DNA of 64,000 bases from positions 1,652,001 through 1,716,000 of the forward strand of contig NZ_CP011801.1 of NCBI RefSeq assembly GCF_001273775.1, given 5' to 3'. A model generated the notes under the pieces. The model was not told the origin of the DNA. It did no database searches and saw only the letters and a program-made list of their open reading frames with translations. Below are positions 1 through 9,597 of the stretch, piece after piece; position 1 is the stretch's first letter; each line of letters opens with the position of its first letter. This DNA is from Nitrospira moscoviensis. GTDB lineage: Bacteria > Nitrospirota > Nitrospiria > Nitrospirales > Nitrospiraceae. The position numbers were made by a program, and so were the translations under genes.

Positions 1-1
1 G

Positions 2-913
2 GCCGATATCGTCGACAAGGCGGAGGCCGCCAAGCTGGAGCCGCCGACGGTGATCGTCGTCGGCGACGTGGTGCGGCTGCGGCGGCAGTTGAATTGGTTC
101 GAGCGGCGCCCGCTGTTCGGCAAGCGTGTGCTGCTGACGCGCGCCAAGGAACAGGCCGCGGAATTTGCGTCGCTGCTCGCCGCCTATGGGGCCGAACCGG
201 TGGAAGCGCCGACGATCAAGATCGCACCGCCGGCCGACTGGACCGCCGTCGATCGGGCGATCGCCGACATCCGGTCCTATCGCTGGCTCATCTTCACCAG
301 CTTGAACGGCGTGTCCTCGTTCATGGGCCGCCTGCTCGCGAAAGGGTTGGACGCGCGCTGCCTGGCCGGATCGACGATCTGCTGCATCGGGCCGCGAACG
401 GCGCAGGAGCTTGAACGATATGGCCTGAAGGCCGATATGATTCCGGCGGACTATCAGGCCGAAGGGATGGTGGCCGCGTTCGAGGGGCGCGATGTCCGGG
501 ATGCCCGCATCCTGATTCCGCGGGCCGAGGCCGCCAGGGAATTGCTGCCCGAAGAGTTGCACGCACGAGGCGCGCGCGTCGACGTGGTTCCCGTCTATCG
601 GACGGTCCTGCCGGACGCGGGCATCGAAGCGTGGCGCCGGCTGCTGATCAATCGTGAGATTCATGTCGCCACCTTTACCAGTTCGTCCACCGTGCGCAAC
701 TGCGTCGAGCTGTTGGGCGGCGCCGAATCCGCGAAGGAGCTGTTGAAGCCGGTGGCCGTCGCCTGCATCGGTCCGATCACGGCGAAGACCGCCGAAGAAT
801 TTGGTTTGACGGTATCGATCCTGCCGAGAGAGAATACTGTGCCGGCGCTGGCGGAGGCGATCGCGGAACAGTATGGAAGCCGGCCGTACATGGCGGCCGG
901 CACGCATTCATGA
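2..913 (+). CDS. hemD: Uroporphyrinogen-III C-methyltransferase/synthase fusion, 5'-truncated by window edge
   Basis: The reading frame is open from the left edge. Its first residues (KAEAAKLEPPTVIVVG) look like the end of a CobA-type uroporphyrinogen-III methyltransferase. The following 270 residues match HemD, which cyclises hydroxymethylbilane to uroporphyrinogen III: GKRVLLTRAKEQ near the start, a TFTSSSTVRN segment and CIGPITAKTA towards the end. CobA-HemD fusions are common and feed both haem and sirohaem/cobalamin synthesis. A GTG at 50 could be read as a start but lies inside the CobA tail, so the gene most likely begins upstream of the window. hemB follows two genes downstream, consistent with a tetrapyrrole operon. 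Confidence 0.88.
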   Translation, partial: ADIVDKAEAAKLEPPTVIVVGDVVRLRRQLNWFERRPLFGKRVLLTRAKEQAAEFASLLAAYGAEPVEAPTIKIAPPADWTAVDRAIADIRSYRWLIFTSLNGVSSFMGRLLAKGLDARCLAGSTICCIGPRTAQELERYGLKADMIPADYQAEGMVAAFEGRDVRDARILIPRAEAARELLPEELHARGARVDVVPVYRTVLPDAGIEAWRRLLINREIHVATFTSSSTVRNCVELLGGAESAKELLKPVAVACIGPITAKTAEEFGLTVSILPRENTVPALAEAIAEQYGSRPYMAAGTHS

Positions 914-952
914 GCTGGACAGCAGGGTGGCAGACAAAAGGAGGAAAGCGGC

Positions 953-1345
953 ATGGTTCCGGTGAAGTCGTTCATGATCCCACGCGAAAAATTTGTGACC
1001 GTCCCTCGCGACACCGACGCCCAAACCGCCGCCCGCATCATGCGGGACCGCGGCATCGGCAGTCTGTTCGTGACGAACGATCGCGAGATCATCGGCATTC
1101 TGACGGATACCGACATGATGCGCCGGGTGGTCGCGGCGGGCGCCGACGCGACGAAGACCACGGTGGAGCAAATCATGTCGGCTCCTATCCTGACGATCGA
1201 AGAGAATAAGACTCTGTTGGACGCCAACGATCTGATGGCGCAGGCCCACGTGAGACACTTGGGCGTGACGCGGGACAGCAAATTGGTCGGCGTCATCTCG
1301 GTCCGCGACCTGGTGGTGTTCCTGACGAATCTGCCGAGGAAGTAA
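953..1345 (+). CDS. Tandem CBS-domain protein
   Basis: A 130-residue protein made of two CBS motifs and little else. The first spans about residues 5-60 (KFVTVPRDTDAQTAARIMRD, then GILTDTDMMRRV) and the second about 68-125 (TIEENKTLLDANDLM, then GVISVRDLVVF). CBS pairs bind adenosine nucleotides and act as energy-sensing modules; no enzymatic domain is attached, so the partner is unknown. A strong Shine-Dalgarno (AAAGGAGG) lies just before the ATG. It sits between hemD and hemB, with hemB starting 3 bp after its stop, so it is probably co-transcribed with tetrapyrrole genes. Confidence 0.9.
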   Translation: MVPVKSFMIPREKFVTVPRDTDAQTAARIMRDRGIGSLFVTNDREIIGILTDTDMMRRVVAAGADATKTTVEQIMSAPILTIEENKTLLDANDLMAQAHVRHLGVTRDSKLVGVISVRDLVVFLTNLPRK

Positions 1346-1348
1346 AGG

Positions 1349-2320
1349 ATGGCCTTTCCAATCCAACGCTTGCGGCGGCTCCGGCAGCACGAATCCCTCC
1401 GCCGGATGGTGCGGGAGACGACGCTCGCGCCGGCCGATTTCATCTATCCGCTGTTCGTGGTGGAAGGCCGGGACCGGCGCGAAGCCATCGCGTCGATGCC
1501 GGGGCAGCATCGGCTGTCCGTCGATCTATTGATCAAGGAAGCGGGGGAGGTGAAGGCGCTCGGGATTCCAGCGATCATCCTGTTCGGCATCCCGGACCGG
1601 AAAGATGAGCACGGCAGCTCGGGGTTCGATCCGCACGGCATCGTGCAGCGGGCCGTCCGGGCGGTGAAGGAGCACGTGCCGGGCTTGATGGTCATCACCG
1701 ACGTCTGCATCGACGAGTACACGAGTCACGGCCACTGCGGCATCGTGCGCGACGGCAAGATCCTCAACGACGAAACGCTGGACTGTTTGCGCCGCATGGC
1801 GCACACGCATGCGGAGGCCGGCGCCGACATGGTCGCCCCGTCGGATATGATGGACGGCCGCGTGGCCGCGATCCGCAAGGAGTTGGACGAAGGCGGATTT
1901 CCGGATCTGCCGATCATGGCCTATGCCGCCAAGTTTTCGTCCTGTTTCTATGCGCCGTTCCGCGATGCGGCCCACTCCAGCCCGCAATTCGGGGACCGCC
2001 AGTCGTATCAGATGGATCCAGCGAACGGCCGGGAAGCCCTGCGGGAAATCGACCTCGACATCGAAGAAGGGGCGGACATCGTGATGGTGAAGCCGGCGCT
2101 GCCCTATCTCGACATCATCGCGGCGGCGCGCGGGCGCACGCTCCTGCCCGTCGCCGCCTATCAGGTCAGCGGCGAGTACAGTATGATCAAGGCGGCGGCC
2201 CAGGCGGGGTGGCTCGACGAATCGCGCGCGATGATGGAATCGCTGCTCGCGATCAAGCGCGCCGGCGCCGACCTCATTCTCACCTATTTCGCCAAAGACG
2301 CCGTCCGGCTGCTGCACTGA
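1349..2320 (+). CDS. hemB: Delta-aminolevulinic acid dehydratase (porphobilinogen synthase)
   Basis: Condenses two 5-aminolevulinate molecules to porphobilinogen, the second common step of tetrapyrrole synthesis. The length of 323 residues is normal. The two catalytic lysines are visible: Lys195 in [18 protein letters not shown] and Lys248 in [13 protein letters not shown]. The metal loop reads [14 protein letters not shown], with Cys120, Asp122 and Cys130. Classical zinc enzymes have three cysteines here and magnesium-type enzymes have Ala/Asp/Asp, so this is a mixed site. It lies 3 bp after the CBS gene and 7 bp before ribF. Confidence 0.96.
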   Translation: MAFPIQRLRRLRQHESLRRMVRETTLAPADFIYPLFVVEGRDRREAIASMPGQHRLSVDLLIKEAGEVKALGIPAIILFGIPDRKDEHGSSGFDPHGIVQRAVRAVKEHVPGLMVITDVCIDEYTSHGHCGIVRDGKILNDETLDCLRRMAHTHAEAGADMVAPSDMMDGRVAAIRKELDEGGFPDLPIMAYAAKFSSCFYAPFRDAAHSSPQFGDRQSYQMDPANGREALREIDLDIEEGADIVMVKPALPYLDIIAAARGRTLLPVAAYQVSGEYSMIKAAAQAGWLDESRAMMESLLAIKRAGADLILTYFAKDAVRLLH

Positions 2321-2327
2321 TTCCTCG

Positions 2328-3275
2328 ATGAAGATCACCCGCGGATACCGAAGCGGCGCCGACCGACCGTATCCCGTGGCGACGATCGGCAATTTCGACG
2401 GCCATCATGTCGGCCACCGGTCGCTGCTGCGGCTCGTCGTGGAAGCGGCCCGCCGGCGGAACGGAACGGCGCTGGTCCTGACTTTCGATCCCCATCCGGT
2501 GAAAATTTTGGCTCCGCAGGCCGGCTTGCGGTATCTGACCAGCCCCGACGAGAAGCTCGCGCGGTTTGAAGAGGCCGGCATCGACGAAGTCGTGCTGCTC
2601 GAGTTCGATCGGGCCTTCGCCGCCCTCTCCCCGGAGGCCTTCGCGGACGAGGTACTGGCGCGCGGGCTGGGACTCAAAGAGCTGTACGTGGGGGAGCATT
2701 TCGCATTCGGCCATAAGCGTGCCGGGAAGATCGGCGAGTTGGCGGCGTTCGGCCGCCGGCTGGGTTTCGTCGTCCATCCGCTGCCTCCGGTGGTCGTCGA
2801 GGGCGTGATCGTGAGCTCCACGAGAATCCGCCGATTGATCCAGGAGGGCGATGTACGGCAAGCCGCGACCCTGCTCGGCCGCCGGTATGCGTTGGCGGGC
2901 GTCGTATCGGCGGGAGCGCAGCGCGGACAGAGCCTTGGATGGCCGACGGCCAATCTCAAGCTGCCGCCGGACCGCGTGGTCCCAGCCGACGGTGTGTACG
3001 CGGCGATCACGATGGTGGACGCACAGCGGTCTGACTCGATCGCCTACATCGGGACGCGCCCGACCTTCGACGCCGGCGAACGGTTGCTCGAAGTGAATCT
3101 CTTGGACGGCGTGCGCGATCTGTACGGGCGGACCCTCGCCGTCGAGTTCGTGGAGCGGGTGCGCGGCGACCTGCGGTTCGCCGAGCCGGAGGCGCTCAGC
3201 CGGCAAATCGCCGTCGATGTGGAGCGGGCCAAAGCCATGCTTCGCCGCCATCATGACGCGGCCGTTGAACCATGA
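2328..3275 (+). CDS. ribF: Bifunctional riboflavin kinase/FAD synthetase
   Basis: Phosphorylates riboflavin to FMN and adenylylates FMN to FAD. The N-terminal nucleotidyltransferase half has GNFDGHHVGH at about residues 21-30 (HxGH-type), TFDPHPVKIL, and the VSSTRIRRLIQEGDV segment. The C-terminal flavokinase half contains SLGWPTANL and later GTRPTFDAGERLLEVNLLD. The length of 315 residues fits the family. The stop overlaps the start of tilS by 4 bp (ATGA), so the two are translationally coupled. Confidence 0.95.
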   Translation: MKITRGYRSGADRPYPVATIGNFDGHHVGHRSLLRLVVEAARRRNGTALVLTFDPHPVKILAPQAGLRYLTSPDEKLARFEEAGIDEVVLLEFDRAFAALSPEAFADEVLARGLGLKELYVGEHFAFGHKRAGKIGELAAFGRRLGFVVHPLPPVVVEGVIVSSTRIRRLIQEGDVRQAATLLGRRYALAGVVSAGAQRGQSLGWPTANLKLPPDRVVPADGVYAAITMVDAQRSDSIAYIGTRPTFDAGERLLEVNLLDGVRDLYGRTLAVEFVERVRGDLRFAEPEALSRQIAVDVERAKAMLRRHHDAAVEP

Positions 3276-4735
3276 CTGCCGCGACCCCCGCCAAAGTCAA
3301 CCAGCCCCCCCGCCAAGCCTGGCCGCCCTTGCTCCATCGCCTGGTCCGTACGGTCCGCACGCGCCGTCTCTTTGAGCCGGGACAGCATCTCCTGGTCGCG
3401 ATTTCCGGCGGCCCCGATTCCGTCGCGCTGCTGGCTCTGCTGCATCGCCTGGCCGGCCCCTGGCGTCTGACGCTGACCGCCGCCCATTGCAACTATGGTC
3501 TGCGCGGTGACGAATCGGAAGAGGATGAACGATTTGTCGCGGCCCTGTGCCGCCGGCTGGATGTGCCGCTGATCGTGCGGCGGCTGGACGTGCGCAGCGG
3601 AGGGCGGCGGGGTTCGATCCAGGCGGTAGCGCGGGATCTCCGGTATCGGGCGTTCCTCGACATCGCACGGGAGTGCGGAGCGGACCGCGTCGCCCTGGGA
3701 CATACGGCGGACGATCAGGCGGAGACGGTCTTGCTGTGGATGCTGCGGGGCGCCGGACTCACCGGCCTTGCTGGCATGCCGGCCGCGCGCGGGGAGCTCA
3801 TCGTGCGCCCGTTGTACGACAGTGCCCGCGAGGACGTGCTCTCCTATCTAAGCCGATCCGGGCTCTCGTATCGCCGAGATTCCACCAACGAGAAGCCGCT
3901 GTATGCCAGAAATCGGGTCAGGCACGAGGTCCTGCCGGTGCTGAAGCGGCTGGTGCCTTCCGCCGTGCGGGCCCTTTGCCGGTCGGCGGACCTCTGCCGG
4001 GAGGACGATCGATTTCTGGACGCCCATCTCGCCGCCCTGTGCGAAGGTCGGCTGAAGCGTGACTCGGACGGCTCCTGGGCGGTCGAACGTCGATTCATCC
4101 GGCAACTGCCCCGCGCGTTGCAACGGCGCCTTATCCGTGAGCTGCTCCGCCGGTGCGATCCTCGCGGCCGCGCCGCAAGCGCGCGCGCGGTGGAGGAGGT
4201 GCTCCATGCGATCATGGCGGCCGGGGCGAATCGGACGAAGATCTCGGGCCGGTACCGTGTCACGGAAAAGGAGGTGCGATGCCTGCCGCCGGGCCACGCG
4301 CTCTCCAAGGAGAACCATGCCGGTCAGGCTCCCTTTCTTCTGCCGATCCCGTCGTCTCTCGTCTGGGCTGGAACCGGCCAGACAATTGCGGTACAACAGC
4401 TGGCCCCGTCCCACGTCGGGGGGGAGTTCGGGCCGCGGCGCATTGTGGTGGACGCGGAGCGAGTGTCCCGGCCGCTGATCGTCAGGGCCTGGCGGCCGGG
4501 CGATCGCTTTCACCCGCTGGGGATGAAAGGCCGGTCGAAAAAACTTCAAGACTTCTTTACGGACCTCAAGGTGCCGATGGAGGCGCGGCGGAGGATTCCC
4601 ATCGTGGCCGCGCCGGAAGGCATCGTCTGGGTGGTCGGCTATCGGCAGGATGAGCGATGGGCGGCGACGGCCGAGACGCGGATCTGCCTCCTGTTGACGG
4701 CCGGGCCAGAATCCCAAGCGGAAGGAGCGTCATAG
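3272..4735 (+). CDS. tilS: tRNA(Ile)-lysidine synthase
   Basis: Attaches lysine to C34 of the CAU-anticodon tRNA-Ile, changing both codon and amino-acid identity. The PP-loop ATP-pyrophosphatase motif SGGPDS is at residues 45-50, followed by HCNYGLRGDESEEDERF and GHTADDQAETVLLWMLRG. The C-terminal TilS domain is present (RAWRPGDRFHPLGMKGRSKKLQDFF). At 487 residues it is a full-length, two-domain type. Its start overlaps ribF by 4 bp and it ends 2 bp before hpt; tilS-hpt-ftsH order is a widely conserved arrangement. Confidence 0.96.
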   Translation: MTAATPAKVNQPPRQAWPPLLHRLVRTVRTRRLFEPGQHLLVAISGGPDSVALLALLHRLAGPWRLTLTAAHCNYGLRGDESEEDERFVAALCRRLDVPLIVRRLDVRSGGRRGSIQAVARDLRYRAFLDIARECGADRVALGHTADDQAETVLLWMLRGAGLTGLAGMPAARGELIVRPLYDSAREDVLSYLSRSGLSYRRDSTNEKPLYARNRVRHEVLPVLKRLVPSAVRALCRSADLCREDDRFLDAHLAALCEGRLKRDSDGSWAVERRFIRQLPRALQRRLIRELLRRCDPRGRAASARAVEEVLHAIMAAGANRTKISGRYRVTEKEVRCLPPGHALSKENHAGQAPFLLPIPSSLVWAGTGQTIAVQQLAPSHVGGEFGPRRIVVDAERVSRPLIVRAWRPGDRFHPLGMKGRSKKLQDFFTDLKVPMEARRRIPIVAAPEGIVWVVGYRQDERWAATAETRICLLLTAGPESQAEGAS

Positions 4736-4737
4736 GA

Positions 4738-5280
4738 ATGGAACGGATGTTCGGACGGCCGATCGTCACCCAGGAGCAGATGCGCGCCCGCATCAGGGAA
4801 ATGGGACGGCAGATCAGCGCCGACTATGCCGGGAAGGATTTGGTGCTCGTCGGCGTCTTGAAAGGCGCGTATGCGTTCTACGCCGACCTGGCCAGGGCGA
4901 TCCGGATTCCCTTGCGGGTGGACTTCATCGTCGTGGCCAGCTACGGGTCCGGGGCGCGGACGTCGGGGAAGGTCAAGCAGGTGACGGAATTGACCGAGGA
5001 TATCAAAGGCAAGGACGTGCTGCTGATCGAAGACATCGTGGATTCCGGACTCACGGTGCAGTACCTGGTCAAGTCGCTCGCCAAGAAAAAGCCGAAGAGC
5101 ATCAAGGTCTGCACGTTGCTCAGCAAGCCCGAGCGGCGGGTCGTCGACGTGCAGGTGGACTATGTGGGATTCAAGATTCCGAACAAATATGTGGTGGGAT
5201 ACGGCCTCGACTACCAGCAGAAATACCGCAACCTTCCCTACCTCGCGGTGCTCGACCAGACCGGCGACCAGGGCGAGTAG
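4738..5280 (+). CDS. hpt: Hypoxanthine phosphoribosyltransferase
   Basis: Purine salvage enzyme converting hypoxanthine (or guanine) and PRPP to IMP (GMP). The PRPP-binding loop VLLIEDIVDSGLTV and the upstream VGVLKGAYAFYADL are clear. The frame is open further upstream, but the ATG at 4738 was chosen because GAAGGAG at 4721-4727 is correctly spaced and it gives the usual 180 residues (MERMFGRPIVTQ). An ATG at 4747 is a possible alternative. It lies between tilS and ftsH as in many bacteria. Confidence 0.95.
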   Translation: MERMFGRPIVTQEQMRARIREMGRQISADYAGKDLVLVGVLKGAYAFYADLARAIRIPLRVDFIVVASYGSGARTSGKVKQVTELTEDIKGKDVLLIEDIVDSGLTVQYLVKSLAKKKPKSIKVCTLLSKPERRVVDVQVDYVGFKIPNKYVVGYGLDYQQKYRNLPYLAVLDQTGDQGE

Positions 5281-5294
5281 GGTGGGCCGCGATG

Positions 5295-5323
5295 TTGTCA
5301 GCCCGATCGGCGCTGTGTTAACA
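5295..5323 (+). promoter_or_regulatory. Candidate sigma70-type promoter for ftsH
   Basis: TTGTCA (5295-5300), a 17-bp spacer and TTAACA (5318-5323) lie about 50 bp upstream of the ftsH ATG in the hpt-ftsH gap. The -35 is good and the -10 weaker. It would give ftsH its own promoter inside the operon. Seen by eye only. Confidence 0.4.
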
Positions 5324-5373
5324 TCACGGTGTTTTTCTCCCAGTTTCCGCCACGATTCCACAAGGAGATCCGG

Positions 5374-7185
<1,812 letters not shown>

Positions 7186-7333
7186 CTGATCTAATCGCCA
7201 ATCCCCCGCCGGCTTGCGGGCACGGGAGCCGGCAGCGGGCCTTCGTTGCCATGTGCATGAGCGGTCGGATACGCTCGCTTCGGGAAGCGTATTGCTTTGG
7301 CCCGCGTGTGCGTGCATGATGAGGGAGAGCCCT

Positions 7334-8227
7334 ATGGAACAATCCCTGTCTCAGCCTGTGTCTTCCGCCTGGTTCCTGGCCACGGGCCGGGTGATCGACT
7401 GCGCCGAACGACCCTTGATCATGGGCATCGTCAATGTGACGCCGGACTCCTTCTACGACGGCGGGCGCTATGCCGACCCCGGCGCGGCCGTGGCGCATGC
7501 GGTGGCGTTGGTCGAGCAGGGGGCCGATATTCTGGACATCGGGGCGGAATCGACGAGGCCGGGCGCGGCTCCGATCTCCGAGCAGGAGGAAATCGACCGG
7601 CTCATCCCGGTGGTGAGCGCCGCGGCTCGGCGGGTACGTCTGCCGATTTCCGTGGATACCACGAAGGCGCGGGTGGCGGAGTTGGCGATCGCCGCCGGCG
7701 CCTCGATCATCAACGACGTGAGCGCGCTGCGGTTCGATCCCGGCATGGCGGGGGTGATCGCGCGCTCGGACGCGGCGGTCGTGCTCATGCACATGCAAGG
7801 CACGCCTCGGACGATGCAACAGGCGCCGCACTACAGCGACGTCGTCGGGGAGATCAGGGAGTTTTTCCGCGAACGGATGCAGGTCGCCGAGCAGGCCGGC
7901 ATCTCCGAAAGCCGGATCGTGCTTGATCCGGGCATCGGTTTTGGTAAGCTGCTCGTACACAACCTCGACATCCTGGCCCACTTGTCTTCGTTCGCCATGC
8001 TCAACCGTCCGCTCCTGATCGGCGTCTCGCGCAAGGGTTTCATCGGGCAACTCGTCGATCGTCCCGCGGCCGAGCGGGAGTGGGGAACCGCCGCGGCGGT
8101 CGCGTTGGCGGTCGATCGGGGGGTGCAGATTCTCCGCGTGCACGATGTGGCGATGATGGCGGACGTGGTCAAGGTGGCCTGCGCGATGAGGCGGCGTGCC
8201 GCAACCCGACAGGAGCACTATGCGTAA
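7334..8227 (+). CDS. folP: Dihydropteroate synthase
   Basis: Joins 6-hydroxymethyl-dihydropterin pyrophosphate to p-aminobenzoate in folate synthesis. It has the family signatures [15 protein letters not shown] near residue 30, [27 protein letters not shown], and the late [11 protein letters not shown]. The ATG at 7334 (GAGGGAG at 7321-7327) gives 297 residues, the normal size; the frame upstream lacks conservation. The 148-bp gap after ftsH holds a GC-rich imperfect hairpin around 7205-7240 without a T-tract, so a weak terminator or processing site is possible. The 3' end overlaps glmM by 8 bp. Confidence 0.95.
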   Translation: MEQSLSQPVSSAWFLATGRVIDCAERPLIMGIVNVTPDSFYDGGRYADPGAAVAHAVALVEQGADILDIGAESTRPGAAPISEQEEIDRLIPVVSAAARRVRLPISVDTTKARVAELAIAAGASIINDVSALRFDPGMAGVIARSDAAVVLMHMQGTPRTMQQAPHYSDVVGEIREFFRERMQVAEQAGISESRIVLDPGIGFGKLLVHNLDILAHLSSFAMLNRPLLIGVSRKGFIGQLVDRPAAEREWGTAAAVALAVDRGVQILRVHDVAMMADVVKVACAMRRRAATRQEHYA

Positions 8228-9569
8228 GTTGTTCGGAACGGATGGTGTGCGGGGCGTCGCGAATCTGGAGCCGATGACCAGCGAGATCGCGATGCAGCTC
8301 GGGCGGGCCGCGGCGCATATTTTCATGCGGCGCGCCGGCCGCCATCAGATCATCATCGGGAAGGATACGCGGATCTCCGGCTACATGCTGGAATCGGCGC
8401 TCACCGCCGGCATCTGCTCGATGGGCGTCGACGTGTTGCTGGTCGGGCCGATGCCGACGCCGGCTATCGCCTTCCTGACGCGCAGCATGCGGGCCGACGC
8501 CGGCGTGGTGATCTCCGCCTCGCACAATCCGTATCAGGACAACGGGATCAAGTTCTTCTCGGGCGACGGGTTCAAGTTGCCCGACGAGGTCGAGGCGCGC
8601 ATCGAACAGTTGATCGTCTCCGACGAGATCAGCCACTTGAGGCCGACGGCGGATTTGATCGGCAAGGCCTATCGCATCGACGACGCGGAGGGGCGGTATA
8701 TCGAATTCGTCAAGCGGTCCCTGCCCAAGGAGCTCGACTTCCAAGGGATCAAGCTCGTGGTGGATTGCGCCAACGGCGCAGCGTACAAAGTCGCGCCCAC
8801 CGTCCTGCGAGAACTCGGCGCCCATGTGGAAGTCATCGGCAACAAGCCGGACGGCATGAACATCAACGCCGGCTGCGGCGCCGTACATCCCGAACAGTTG
8901 CAGGAAGCCGTGCGGCAACGCCAGGCGGACATCGGAATCGCGTTGGACGGGGACGCGGATCGGGCCATCTTTGTCTGCGAACAGGGGAAGATCGTGGACG
9001 GCGATCATGTCATGGCGTCCTTGGCGCTGGACATGCAGCAGCACGGCCAGTTGACCAAACAGACCATCGTCGGCACTGTCATGAGCAACTTCGGGTTGGA
9101 GCTGTCCATGGCGAAGGCCGGCATCACGCTGGTTCGGACTCCCGTCGGGGACCGCTATCTGTTGGAACGGATGCTGGCCGACGGCTATAACTTCGGCGGC
9201 GAGCAATCGGGACACTTCATTTTTCTCGACCACAACACCACGGGCGACGGGTTGATCTCGGCCTTGCAGATGTTGTCGCTCATGAAGCGGACCAAAAAAC
9301 CGCTGTCCGAATTGGTCAAGGCGATGTCGCCGGTGCCGCAAGTCTTGTTGAACGTGACGGTCAAACAGAAACCGGTGCTGGAATCGATCCCCGACATCCA
9401 TCGGGCCATTCAGGAGAGTGAGCAGCGCCTGAACGGCAGCGGACGGGTGGTCGTTCGATACTCGGGCACGGAACCGCTCCTTCGGATCATGATCGAAGGA
9501 GAGCAGGATAGTCTGATCCACGAAGTCGCCGAGAACCTCGCCAAGGTGGTACGGGTTCATATCGGCTAA
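8220..9569 (+). CDS. glmM: Phosphoglucosamine mutase
   Basis: Interconverts glucosamine-6-phosphate and glucosamine-1-phosphate on the way to UDP-GlcNAc, which supplies peptidoglycan and the amino sugars of the polysaccharide locus downstream. The protein begins [12 protein letters not shown]. The phosphoserine loop is ISASHNP with Ser101, the metal loop is DGDADRAI, and the phosphate-binding end is [13 protein letters not shown]. The length is 449 residues. The ATG at 8220 follows AGGAG and lies inside the end of folP, so folP-glmM are coupled. Confidence 0.97.
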   Translation: MRKLFGTDGVRGVANLEPMTSEIAMQLGRAAAHIFMRRAGRHQIIIGKDTRISGYMLESALTAGICSMGVDVLLVGPMPTPAIAFLTRSMRADAGVVISASHNPYQDNGIKFFSGDGFKLPDEVEARIEQLIVSDEISHLRPTADLIGKAYRIDDAEGRYIEFVKRSLPKELDFQGIKLVVDCANGAAYKVAPTVLRELGAHVEVIGNKPDGMNINAGCGAVHPEQLQEAVRQRQADIGIALDGDADRAIFVCEQGKIVDGDHVMASLALDMQQHGQLTKQTIVGTVMSNFGLELSMAKAGITLVRTPVGDRYLLERMLADGYNFGGEQSGHFIFLDHNTTGDGLISALQMLSLMKRTKKPLSELVKAMSPVPQVLLNVTVKQKPVLESIPDIHRAIQESEQRLNGSGRVVVRYSGTEPLLRIMIEGEQDSLIHEVAENLAKVVRVHIG

Positions 9570-9597
9570 GCTCCGGCCCTCCGTGTGAGGGAGGCTC

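Noticed and set aside
661..1510. Long minus-strand frames opposite hemD and the CBS gene
   Set aside because: They are antisense shadows of clear plus-strand genes, with no ribosome binding sites and no recognisable domains; many similar ones occur throughout the window.
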